Made by a program: the position numbers and the translations under genes
From: JBBQWR01 sp038210495
GTDB lineage: Bacteria; Planctomycetota; Planctomycetia; Pirellulales; DATAWG01
NCBI GenBank assembly: GCA_038210495.1
Contig: JBBQWR010000052.1
Coordinates: 1 to 36,512 of the forward strand
DNA length: 36,512 bases
Direction of reading: 5' to 3'
Shown: positions 1 to 6,410 of the stretch, in pieces
Layout of the letters: each line of letters opens with the position of its first letter
Numbering within the stretch: the stretch's first letter is position 1
The notes under the pieces: model-generated
Database searches by the model: none
What the model was told of the DNA's origin: nothing
What the model saw: only the letters and a program-made list of their open reading frames with translations

Positions 1-1
1 T

Positions 2-115
2 GCCTTGTACATAACGTGGTTAGTTCACCGCCTCTGGATTGCAGTTCTGACGAACGCCGCCAAGTCGAAAGCGACCGTCCGCATCCGATACAAGGCGTTC
101 GCGCCCGCCTCGTAA
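2..115 (+). CDS. Possible C-terminal end of a transposase (partial)
   Basis: An open frame enters from the left edge and ends at a TAA at 113-115. It encodes about 37 residues beginning ALYITWLVHRLWIAVL. I do not recognise the family from this fragment. The codon pattern (GCC, ACC, GTC, CGC, ATC) looks coding. It stops 3 bases before a sequence resembling an IS terminal inverted repeat, and the inserted sequence interrupts a TspO domain. By position it is therefore best explained as the end of a transposase. That is inference; only the tail is visible. Confidence 0.35.
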   Translation, partial: ALYITWLVHRLWIAVLTNAAKSKATVRIRYKAFAPAS

Positions 116-118
116 AAT

Positions 119-142
119 CGCATTTATTCAACAGGCTGCTAA
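119..142 (+). mobile_element. Putative insertion-sequence right end (terminal inverted repeat)
   Basis: The sequence TTATTCAACAGGCTGCTAA at 124-142 (leftward reading TTAGCAGCCTGTTGAATAA) resembles IS ends of the TAGCAGNCTGTTGA type that I recall from IS1182/IS4-like elements. The TspO reading frame on the minus strand runs into it and picks up its stop codon, TGA at 128-130, from within this repeat. The other IS end lies outside the window, so neither the target duplication nor the element family can be tested here. Confidence 0.4.
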
Positions 143-1861
143 TTGAACTCCAAAGAGGCCGAGTAGCACCCGTGAGACGCGCCAACCGCCTTGTCGCCAC
201 ACAAGCCACGCCGATAGAGCCATCAATAAATATAGCGCTGTCCAAACAGGACCGAAGAGCCAATTTGGCGGCGTCCAATCCGGTTTTGCGAGCCGCTGAT
301 ACCAATCGCCGACCGAGACCGAGGTGAGTGCGCCTCCCACCCCGGCTGCGGCGAAACAAATCGCGACGAGCACGACCAACCACATGGCCTGCCGGGCTCG
401 GGACGGTCGCCACGGCTTGGCGGTGGCGGATTCGCGGCCGGCATTGACGATGCCGTGCAGCATGCCCGCAAACACGATTTGGTGCAGGGGATAAACGAGG
501 TACCAATAAGCAAGGCCGGTAAGGCCGACCGGATCGAAGATGGCTGTTTGCCGTACTTGCGAGCCACTGGTTGACGGCTCGACTTCGAATTCAAGCCATG
601 CTCGGCCGGGCAGTCGCATCTCGGCAAGCAAACGCAGGCGGCGATCCGGCTCAAAGGCCTCGACTCGCCAGCAGTCGATCGTGTCGCCCACGCGGAGCTG
701 ATCCGGATCGCGGCGACCGCGGCGAAGTCCGACGCCGCCGAGAAAGAGGTCGAGCAGCCCCCGCAGTTTCCACAGCCCATCGGCGAAATACCATCCACGG
801 TTACCCCCGATTCGCCGGATGGGGGCGAAGGCCGGACGCAGTGCGACCGCTGTCTGTTCAACGCGAGAATCGATGAGACGATTTCCAAATCGAATGCCAG
901 CCCACGTGGCCGGAGTCCCGCTCGAGGAAACCGCATCCGACCAGCGGGTTTCCGCGAACTCGCGGTCCTCGTTTCGCAGGGCCGCAGTAATTGCCGTCCG
1001 GTAGCCCACGGGCCGGATGTCGAAATCTGCCACCGCGGATGGGTCCTTTACGAGGGTTGGATGCCGAATGCTGTCGATCAACTTTCGGCCAATCCGGGAA
1101 TACAGCGGAGTGACGAGACCGAGCCACAGGCTCGATAGTCGGGGGGTCAACAGCGGCACTCGAATCAGCAGCCGACGTAAACCCCGCTGTCGCGCGTACT
1201 CGCGCATCAGTTCGCCATAAGAAACCTGGTCCGCCCCGCCGATCTCGTAAACGCGCGACTCGTTCCTACTGAGTTCGAGAGCGGCGATGAGATAGTCCAG
1301 CAGGTCTTCGATGGCAATCGGCTGGGCGCGAATTTCAACCCAACGTGGAGTGATCATCACGGGAAGTTTCTCGACGAGCGCACGAATCATCTCGAACGAT
1401 AAACTTCCCGAACCCAGCACGATTGACGCTCGGAACTCGATCACTTGCACGCCAGTCGAAGCCAGTAGGCGACCGACCTCCTGGCGACTACGCAAATGCG
1501 GCGACAAACGTTCCTGCTCGTCCCCGAGACCGCCGAGATAGATGATGCGCCGCACGCCGGCGTCGCGCGCGGCCTCTGCGAAATTCCGGGCGGCTCGGCG
1601 GTCTGCCTCCGCGAAATCGTCGGCAGATCCCATCGAGTGAACGAAGTAATAAGCCGATTCAGTCCCGGCAAATGCCGCCGCTAGCGACTCACGATCCAGG
1701 ACATCCCCTCGGAAAACCTCGACTCCTTGGGAGACCTGTCCGGACAGGAACTCGGGCCGCCGCGTCAGGCACCGCACGGGAAGCGAATGGGCGCAGAGCC
1801 GGCGCAGCAACCTACCTCCCACGTAACCGCTCGCACCCGTTAATAGAACTGTGCCCGACAT
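128..1861 (-). CDS. SDR/NAD(P)-binding + DUF2867-like + TspO fusion, TspO part truncated
   Basis: The product is 577 residues. Residues 1-300 are an NAD(P)-binding short-chain-dehydrogenase-like domain, with the nucleotide motif GASGYVGG near residue 8. Residues 300-475 resemble the DUF2867 polyketide-cyclase-like domain. From about 490 there is a TspO/MBR (tryptophan-rich sensory protein) domain, recognised from WYQRLAKPDWTPPNWLFGPV. TspO proteins are about 155 residues with five helices; only about 85 residues remain and the chain ends as the third helix begins. I chose the ATG at 1861 because GAAGGGG lies 5 bases upstream and the Rossmann motif follows at once. The gene starts 10 bases after the SRPBCC gene and is probably co-transcribed with it. 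TspO proteins bind tetrapyrroles and respond to oxidative or light stress, which suits the cluster. The fusion type is known; the truncation is likely caused by an IS. Confidence 0.85.
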   Translation of the reverse strand: MSGTVLLTGASGYVGGRLLRRLCAHSLPVRCLTRRPEFLSGQVSQGVEVFRGDVLDRESLAAAFAGTESAYYFVHSMGSADDFAEADRRAARNFAEAARDAGVRRIIYLGGLGDEQERLSPHLRSRQEVGRLLASTGVQVIEFRASIVLGSGSLSFEMIRALVEKLPVMITPRWVEIRAQPIAIEDLLDYLIAALELSRNESRVYEIGGADQVSYGELMREYARQRGLRRLLIRVPLLTPRLSSLWLGLVTPLYSRIGRKLIDSIRHPTLVKDPSAVADFDIRPVGYRTAITAALRNEDREFAETRWSDAVSSSGTPATWAGIRFGNRLIDSRVEQTAVALRPAFAPIRRIGGNRGWYFADGLWKLRGLLDLFLGGVGLRRGRRDPDQLRVGDTIDCWRVEAFEPDRRLRLLAEMRLPGRAWLEFEVEPSTSGSQVRQTAIFDPVGLTGLAYWYLVYPLHQIVFAGMLHGIVNAGRESATAKPWRPSRARQAMWLVVLVAICFAAAGVGGALTSVSVGDWYQRLAKPDWTPPNWLFGPVWTALYLLMALSAWLVWRQGGWRVSRVLLGLFGVQLAAC

Positions 1862-1871
1862 TCGAACCCCT

Positions 1872-2429
1872 TCACGAATTGCGACTTGTCTGGCCAATGA
1901 ACGCCGCAGATGAATCTTTTGGCGGAGCAAACACTTTTCTGAGTTGGCTCTGCCGATACTGAAAGATCTTCAGTAGGCTGCGACGAACGAACAGTGCGTC
2001 GATCAGTCGGCCGCCAGGCGCCTGGTAGTCCACGATGTCCCGACAAACAGTCCCGCCATCGACCGCTTGGAACAGGTGCTCATGGCGCCAGCGACGATAA
2101 GGGCCGCGCGTCTGTTCATCGATAAAACGCATCGGTGGCTCCCACAGGCTGATGCGGCTCTGCCAACGGACCGGCACTCCGCACAGCCGCAGGCGGTAGT
2201 CGATAAGAGTTCCAGTCGCAATGTGAATAGGCGCGGGAGTGATCACTGAGAAGTGAAGCCACGGCGGAGTCAGCGATTCAAGTTGGAACGCATCCGCAAA
2301 GAATTCAAAAACATGCTCACGGTCGTAAGGCAGAAATAACGTTGCCTCCAACCGGACGCCACCGCCCGTTGGCGCGGGGCCGATTCGGATCGCGTCTTGC
2401 TTCTGGTCGCGGATTGGGTTAGTTCGCAT
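1872..2429 (-). CDS. SRPBCC family (START/Bet v 1-like) ligand-binding protein
   Basis: This 185-residue protein has the SRPBCC hallmarks: a helix with REHVFEFFADAFQLESLTPPW, the strand WRHEHLFQAVDGGTVCRDIVDYQ and a long C-terminal helix. The family forms a deep hydrophobic cavity for lipids or small aromatic ligands; no enzymatic role can be read from the sequence. An upstream extension of the frame exists, but the ATG at 2429 has an excellent GAGGAG five bases before it. The gene lies between the MerR regulator and the SDR-TspO gene, all leftward, suggesting one transcript. SRPBCC and SDR/DUF2867 genes are frequent companions of COG2907/DUF1365/CFA-synthase clusters, so a role in lipid handling under photo-oxidative stress is a reasonable inference. 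Confidence 0.82.
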   Translation of the reverse strand: MRTNPIRDQKQDAIRIGPAPTGGGVRLEATLFLPYDREHVFEFFADAFQLESLTPPWLHFSVITPAPIHIATGTLIDYRLRLCGVPVRWQSRISLWEPPMRFIDEQTRGPYRRWRHEHLFQAVDGGTVCRDIVDYQAPGGRLIDALFVRRSLLKIFQYRQSQLRKVFAPPKDSSAAFIGQTSRNS

Positions 2430-2521
2430 GACAACTCCTCGTTTCGCGTGCGATGGGGCGGTGTGCCCGCGGTACAAAGTAATCGGCAATCCTTGATATG
2501 AGTCGAGAAAACGTTCGTCTT

Positions 2522-3460
2522 CTAATCCAAGTTGTGATTCCTTGTCCGCGGTTTGGTGCTCTCGGACGCATCCCCTGTCTTTGATTGATTGCCATTTCCA
2601 CGAGAACGCTGTAGTGTTTTGGCAAACGCTTCGAGATGCTGAAGGTTGTCGCAATACGCGGTGTATTCCATTTGCCGGCGCAACGGCTCCAGCAACGCTC
2701 GGCCCCCAACGACAACCGCGACATCTGAACTGACCTGTTCGTAAAATGACCGATATTCCTCCAGAAACCGTTGTTCGTCGTCGATGTGTGACACGCTGAG
2801 CCACAAGATTTGTGGACGTGCATCGCGCACCGCGTCGAGCATCGTCGTCATCGGCAAGTGAGTGCCGAGCGACTGCGCACGCCAGCCCATCTGCCGGAAG
2901 GCCACTTCAACCATGGCTGTCGGCAACATGTAGGGATCGCATTCCGGGGTCCCGCCGATTGCCAGGGGCGCGTCTTCCGCCGGAACCGGTATCAGAGACC
3001 TCAACTCCCCGAGTATTCGCAGGCAGAGGTTGCAAGCCCTTCGTTCTTGATAGACCTGGGCCTCACCGCAATTCCAAAGGTCGCCGATGTCGTGGAATGC
3101 GTCCGCGAGGACGCGATCACAGATCTCGCTCGCCGTGTGTCCGGCCAAGTAAAGGTCGAATACGATCCGACGGAACGTCGGTTCGTCTCCGCCTATCAAC
3201 GCCTTGCACGTCTGATTGCGCGCCCTGGCGACGCCGGCGGGGCCCTGCCCAGTGTTGGAGGGCAGACCTAGCAATTCGGGCCGCAACGGCTGGCGTCCCG
3301 ATCGTCTCAGGAACTGGACAACGTCATCCAAAGCCAAACGTCGATGACCACCCGCAGTACGAACGGTTGCCAAAAGGCCCCGATCGCACCAGCGTTTGAG
3401 CGATGACTCGCTGACGCCAATTGCTTGGGCGACTTGCTTCGGAGTGAGGAGTTGGGTCAC
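2522..3460 (-). CDS. MerR-family regulator with degenerate B12-binding domain (CarA/CarH/LitR-like)
   Basis: The 312-residue protein begins with a MerR helix-turn-helix (LLTPKQVAQAIGVSESSLKRW, then the TAGGHRRL wing). A cap helix bundle and a cobalamin-binding-type Rossmann domain follow (about residues 90-290). CarH-type photoreceptors carry W-x9-E-H and D-x-H-x-x-G. Here the first is W-x9-E-R (LWNCGEAQVYQER) and the second is D-P-Y (ECDPYMLPT), so both histidines are replaced. The fold is kept, but adenosylcobalamin ligation as in CarH looks unlikely. The start is a GTG at 3460 with no clear Shine-Dalgarno site; a TATAAT/TGGACA promoter lies 49-76 bases upstream. The gene heads the leftward SRPBCC/SDR-TspO unit and diverges from a fasciclin gene. 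It is likely autoregulated through the paired repeats in the divergent region. Confidence 0.9.
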   Translation of the reverse strand: MTQLLTPKQVAQAIGVSESSLKRWCDRGLLATVRTAGGHRRLALDDVVQFLRRSGRQPLRPELLGLPSNTGQGPAGVARARNQTCKALIGGDEPTFRRIVFDLYLAGHTASEICDRVLADAFHDIGDLWNCGEAQVYQERRACNLCLRILGELRSLIPVPAEDAPLAIGGTPECDPYMLPTAMVEVAFRQMGWRAQSLGTHLPMTTMLDAVRDARPQILWLSVSHIDDEQRFLEEYRSFYEQVSSDVAVVVGGRALLEPLRRQMEYTAYCDNLQHLEAFAKTLQRSRGNGNQSKTGDASESTKPRTRNHNLD

Positions 3461-3508
3461 GACAGGTCCCGATGGAGGGCCGACGGTTCATAAGGACGAT
3501 TTGAACGA

Positions 3509-3536
3509 ATTATAGTGCCCGACACAAGATTGTCCA
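3509..3536 (-). promoter_or_regulatory. Probable sigma-70 promoter of the merR gene
   Basis: Read leftward, a -35 box TGGACA (3536-3531) and a perfect -10 box TATAAT (3514-3509) are separated by 16 bases. The predicted start near 3502 gives a leader of about 40 bases before the GTG. The -10 box and start overlap repeat copy 1, which points to autorepression. Confidence 0.6.
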
Positions 3537-3637
3537 CATCCGCAAATTCTGGATTTTTTGTTTGCCGTAAGTACATATTGTGCCGTTGTTTGTGGGATTA
3601 TTGGCGGGACTGAGTGGACGAATTGGACGAATATTGA

Positions 3638-3666
3638 TTGACGCCGTCGGGGCGGGTGCATATAAA
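3638..3666 (+). promoter_or_regulatory. Probable sigma-70 promoter of the fasciclin gene
   Basis: TTGACG (3638-3643) and TATAAA (3661-3666) are separated by 17 bases, close to the sigma-70 consensus. A start near 3673 would give a leader of roughly 185 bases. Repeat copy 2 ends just upstream of the -35 box and copy 3 covers the predicted start, so a protein bound at both would occlude the promoter. Confidence 0.55.
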
Positions 3667-3858
3667 TGGCGTGAACGATTTGCACGAATTATTGCAAACA
3701 GAAACAGGGTCGGAAGGACGAACCGGATTTCAATTCTTTCTGCTCTCTTGGCACGCCTTCCCCGGGGCGGCGGCCGAAGTGACGATCGCGACGTGCAAGA
3801 CGCTTCATTGTTCAAGATTATTCGGTCCCCGTTTCTCACGCAGAAAAAGGAGCTCTTT

Positions 3859-4392
3859 ATGTCGCTTGCTTTGAAATGTGCCGTTGTCTACGGCGTCGCG
3901 ATTATGTTTTTGATCTCCTCGGCGACTGCCGAGGCAGGCAAAAAGTGTGCTGGAAATGCGGTCACCTCAGAAAAGGAAGCAAAGATGAATATCGTCGATA
4001 CCGCTGTGAATGCAGGCTCTTTCAAGACGCTGGCCGCCGCCCTGAAGGCGGCCGGACTCGTCGAGACGTTGCAAGGAAAGGGGCCCTTCACGGTGTTCGC
4101 CCCGACGGATGAAGCCTTCGCGAAGCTACCGGCGGGGACAGTCGAGACGCTGCTCAAGCCCGAGAATAAGGCCAAGTTGACTGCGATTCTGACCTTCCAC
4201 GTTGTCGCCGGCAATGTGAAGGCCGCCGATGTCGTGAAGCTCAAATCGGCCAAGACCGTGCAAGGTCAAGCCGTCGTGATCGATGCTACCGACGGCGTAA
4301 AAATCAACGACGCCAAAGTGATCAAGGCCGACATCGATTGCGAGAACGGCGTGATCCACGTGATCGACATGGTCCTGCTGCCGAAAGAGTAG
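3859..4392 (+). CDS. Secreted fasciclin (FAS1) domain protein
   Basis: The protein is 177 residues. A signal peptide (hydrophobic stretch VVYGVAIMFLISSATAEA, about residues 9-26) is followed by one FAS1 domain. Its diagnostic motifs are FTVFAPTDEAFAKLP (H1), the FHVV segment (YH region) and GVIHVIDMVLLP (H2). FAS1 proteins act outside the cytoplasmic membrane in adhesion or matrix binding; the ligand cannot be predicted. The frame extends upstream to 3580, but the ATG at 3859 has AAGGAG 7-8 bases before it and starts the signal peptide. A strong stem-loop follows the gene, so it is probably transcribed alone from the repeat-flanked promoter and controlled by the MerR protein. Single-FAS1 genes beside regulators of this kind are common, but the functional link is inference. 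Confidence 0.92.
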   Translation: MSLALKCAVVYGVAIMFLISSATAEAGKKCAGNAVTSEKEAKMNIVDTAVNAGSFKTLAAALKAAGLVETLQGKGPFTVFAPTDEAFAKLPAGTVETLLKPENKAKLTAILTFHVVAGNVKAADVVKLKSAKTVQGQAVVIDATDGVKINDAKVIKADIDCENGVIHVIDMVLLPKE

Positions 4393-4406
4393 TTTCTTTG
4401 ATCGTT

Positions 4407-4437
4407 GTCATGGCCGGCGTCCACCGCCGGCCATGAC
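4407..4437 (+). terminator. Stem-loop terminator after the fasciclin gene
   Basis: A perfect 13-bp stem (GTCATGGCCGGCG with its complement) and 5-base loop start 14 bases after the stop codon and are followed by CTTTCGCTTT. The T-tract is weak, but stem strength and position fit a terminator insulating the fasciclin gene from the sigma-factor gene. Confidence 0.65.
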
Positions 4438-4487
4438 CTTTCGCTTTACCTGACTCAACAGGCGAACAGGCGTCGGAGGCCAGATCA

Positions 4488-5678
4488 ATGATTCAAGCAG
4501 CCACGGTAAAACGACCGGCAGACAATCAGCTCACCGGCGCCTTCGAGCGCCGACCGGCTCTGAGCCAAAACTTGGAGAGTAACCGCAAGGTCAGTGTCGA
4601 TTCGGATCGCTACATATCAACACTCAGACCGGACGAACACGGACGCCATGAATCGCGCACTTCGTGCCGTGACAGCGGAGAATTGAGCGAAGTAGATAAG
4701 GACGCAATTTATCAACAGTTTCGCCGCGGAGCGAGTGTGGAATCGCTCGCACGAAACCATCTCCGTACAAAGGTTAACATCGGTCGGTTCATCAACGCGA
4801 TGCGAGTTCGGCGGATTCTGGAGTTGCCGCTGGAATTCATCCCGAATCCGCAGTTCGGCGATGCTGACGCGGACAAAACAATCATGGTCGATATGGCAAG
4901 TGGCGACGTGCCCGCGGGGCCGACTCGAATTCCGGCGGGCCTACCACCGTATCTCGCGACCCTGTACGAGGTTGCGCTGCTCACGCGCGAACAAGAAGGC
5001 CATTTATTCCGGCAATTCAATTACTTGAAAAACAAGGCCGCCAAACTGCGCGGCCAACTCGATTCGACCCGTCCAAAACGCCGGGCGCTTGACCAGATCG
5101 AAGACCTCCACAAGCAGGCCGTGGCTGTCAAGAACCTTATCGTGCGGGCGAACCTGCGGCTGGTGGTTTCCATCGCCAAACGTTACGTCGGCGAAAATGG
5201 TGATCTCTGGGAACTGGTGAGCGAAGGAAACATGTCCCTGATGCGGGCCGTCGAAAAGTTTGATTTCGCTCGCGGAATCAAGATCAGCACATACGCAAGC
5301 TGGGCGATCATGAGGAATTTTGCCCGCTCGATTCACACGGAGCAGCGGCATAGAAATCGCTTCCACACGAGCCACGAAGAAACGTTCAATGCATCGGAAG
5401 AACCTCGCTCGGACCAGTACGAGCTGGAGAGCGCGCAGAGCCAACGCGCCGCTCAGGTCCAGAAGATTCTGGAGCGGCTCGACGAGCGCGAAAAGGAGAT
5501 CGTCGTTAGTCGTTTCGGGCTGGAACACGGCCATGTACCTCAAACCTTAGAGAAGATCGGCGTCAAGCTTGGTGTCAGCAAAGAGCGGATCCGTCAGATC
5601 GAAGCGCGGGCCATGAAGAAGCTTAGGATCGCGGCGCTAGACGAACATATCGAAATCGAAGTGCCTGGGACTAGCTGA
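4488..5678 (+). CDS. Sigma-70 family RNA polymerase sigma factor (RpoD-related, reduced region 3)
   Basis: The protein is 396 residues. The first 120 residues are non-canonical, including a helical segment (DAIYQQFRRGASVESLARNH). Residues 140-190 resemble sigma region 1.2/2.1 (LPPYLATLYEVALLTREQE). Region 2 follows (ANLRLVVSIAKRYV, SEGNMSLMRAVEKFDFARG, KISTYASWAIMRNFARSI). Region 4 has DEREKEIVVSRFGL and the helix-turn-helix TLEKIGVKLGVSKERIRQIE. The stretch between regions 2 and 4 is short, so region 3 is largely absent, unlike housekeeping RpoD. The start ATG has GGAGG 9 bases upstream. Sigma factors commonly sit beside LitR/CarH-type regulators; here it may drive the downstream lipid operon. 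That role is inferred, the family assignment is firm. Confidence 0.9.
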   Translation: MIQAATVKRPADNQLTGAFERRPALSQNLESNRKVSVDSDRYISTLRPDEHGRHESRTSCRDSGELSEVDKDAIYQQFRRGASVESLARNHLRTKVNIGRFINAMRVRRILELPLEFIPNPQFGDADADKTIMVDMASGDVPAGPTRIPAGLPPYLATLYEVALLTREQEGHLFRQFNYLKNKAAKLRGQLDSTRPKRRALDQIEDLHKQAVAVKNLIVRANLRLVVSIAKRYVGENGDLWELVSEGNMSLMRAVEKFDFARGIKISTYASWAIMRNFARSIHTEQRHRNRFHTSHEETFNASEEPRSDQYELESAQSQRAAQVQKILERLDEREKEIVVSRFGLEHGHVPQTLEKIGVKLGVSKERIRQIEARAMKKLRIAALDEHIEIEVPGTS

Positions 5679-5781
5679 GACGCGGACCGCCGCCTGGCAC
5701 TGGCGGACTCTGTCCGGTTGGTATGGGATTTGATATCCGCCGTAAAAAACTGATCACGAAAACACAAGAAGGAAATCAACC

Positions 5782-5964
5782 ATGAAGAGCTTGACGACTG
5801 CGAAGCTTTTGATTCTGGCTGCCGCCGGACTCTCATTCTTGTTCTCGGTCTACCTGTGGTTTCTCGGGAATAAGGATCAAGGAGTGTTTGTGGGCTTATG
5901 GGTTCCGTCAATCCTTTCATTCGGCGCCTTGATAACCAACGTTGGAGGACGGCGTCATGAATGA
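5782..5964 (+). CDS. Small two-helix membrane protein (60 aa)
   Basis: The 60-residue product has two hydrophobic segments (TAKLLILAAAGLSFLFSVYLWF and VFVGLWVPSILSFGALITNV, split by GNKDQG) and a basic tail. An AAGGAAA site precedes the ATG. I do not recognise a family; short two-helix proteins of this type are often annotated only as membrane proteins. Its stop overlaps the start of an even smaller membrane protein, so the two are translationally coupled. Confidence 0.7.
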   Translation: MKSLTTAKLLILAAAGLSFLFSVYLWFLGNKDQGVFVGLWVPSILSFGALITNVGGRRHE

Positions 5965-6061
5965 TTGGATTATTTTCCTTGTTGGTTGTTTTGCGACTCT
6001 GTTATGCGCAGCCGCCACAGGGTTTTTGCTCTATGCGGTTGAAACTGATGTTAGAGACTGA
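5957..6061 (+). CDS. Tiny single-helix membrane protein (34 aa), coupled to the preceding gene
   Basis: This 34-residue frame starts at an ATG inside the end of the previous gene (8-base overlap). GGAGG lies 8 bases upstream (5944-5948). It encodes MNDWIIFLVGCFATLLCAAA followed by TGFLLYAVETDVRD: one transmembrane helix and an acidic tail. The coupled start, good ribosome site and coherent membrane sequence support a real gene. Function is unknown; partnership with the two-helix protein is inferred from the overlap. Confidence 0.6.
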   Translation: MNDWIIFLVGCFATLLCAAATGFLLYAVETDVRD

Positions 6062-6147
6062 CCCCCATCCTTCGTTCGTTTCCAATAACGAGGTGATTTT
6101 TGGCGAGCTTCAAGTTTGCCTCGCCAGCAGCTCAGGAGAATGTATTG

Positions 6148-6336
6148 ATGTTGATTCTTTCTCGAAAAGTCGGCGAAGCAATTAGCATCGCGGAGGACAT
6201 TGTGATCGTCGTCCAGGAGGTCAAAGGCAAACAGGTCAAGATTGGAATTGAAGCTCCCGCCTGGGCGCCAGTCCTGCGAGGCGAGCTACTCGGCAAGCCT
6301 GTCACAGATCAGGCTTCGGCCTGGACTTCGGCCTGA
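6148..6336 (+). CDS. csrA: Carbon storage regulator CsrA
   Basis: The 62-residue product matches CsrA/RsmA, the dimeric RNA-binding post-transcriptional regulator that binds GGA motifs in leaders. MLILSRKVGEAISIAEDIVI is the N-terminal strand pair, VKGKQVKIGIEAP the central strands, and VLRGEL the C-terminal RNA-binding segment. The key arginine (R44 in E. coli) is kept, while the preceding histidine common in the family is leucine. The ATG at 6148 has AGGAGA about 7 bases before it; upstream extension of the frame has no support. It lies between the sigma factor/small membrane genes and the lipid operon. The last 15 residues extend beyond the usual core. Confidence 0.9.
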   Translation: MLILSRKVGEAISIAEDIVIVVQEVKGKQVKIGIEAPAWAPVLRGELLGKPVTDQASAWTSA

Positions 6337-6410
6337 TTGCATCGCGAGACAACTCAAGCGGGCTCTCAAAACATTACCGGCTCATTCGACGAACGGCACG
6401 AGGCGTGGCA

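Larger units (their letters stand above)
3461..3858. promoter_or_regulatory. Divergent regulatory region with three paired direct repeats
   Basis: This 398-base gene-free region separates merR from the fasciclin gene. It contains three copies of a tandem 9-bp-spaced motif (consensus TGNACGAWT twice, usually followed by TAT). Copy 1 is at 3492-3513, copy 2 at 3615-3634 and copy 3 at 3672-3693. In each copy the two ACGA cores are exactly 9 bases apart (3496/3505, 3618/3627, 3675/3684). Copy 1 covers the merR -10 box. Copies 2 and 3 bracket the -35 and -10 of the rightward promoter. This is the layout expected for operators of a MerR-type repressor acting on its own gene and on the divergent gene. 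The regulator's identity is inferred from position. Confidence 0.6.

Noticed and set aside
223..936. 237-codon leftward frame overlapping the SDR-TspO gene
   Set aside because: Same-strand alternative frame inside a well-supported gene, with no motifs.
3461..3858. Cobalamin riboswitch upstream of the B12-domain regulator
   Set aside because: No B12-box-like sequence or long structured leader seen; the predicted merR leader is only about 40 bases.
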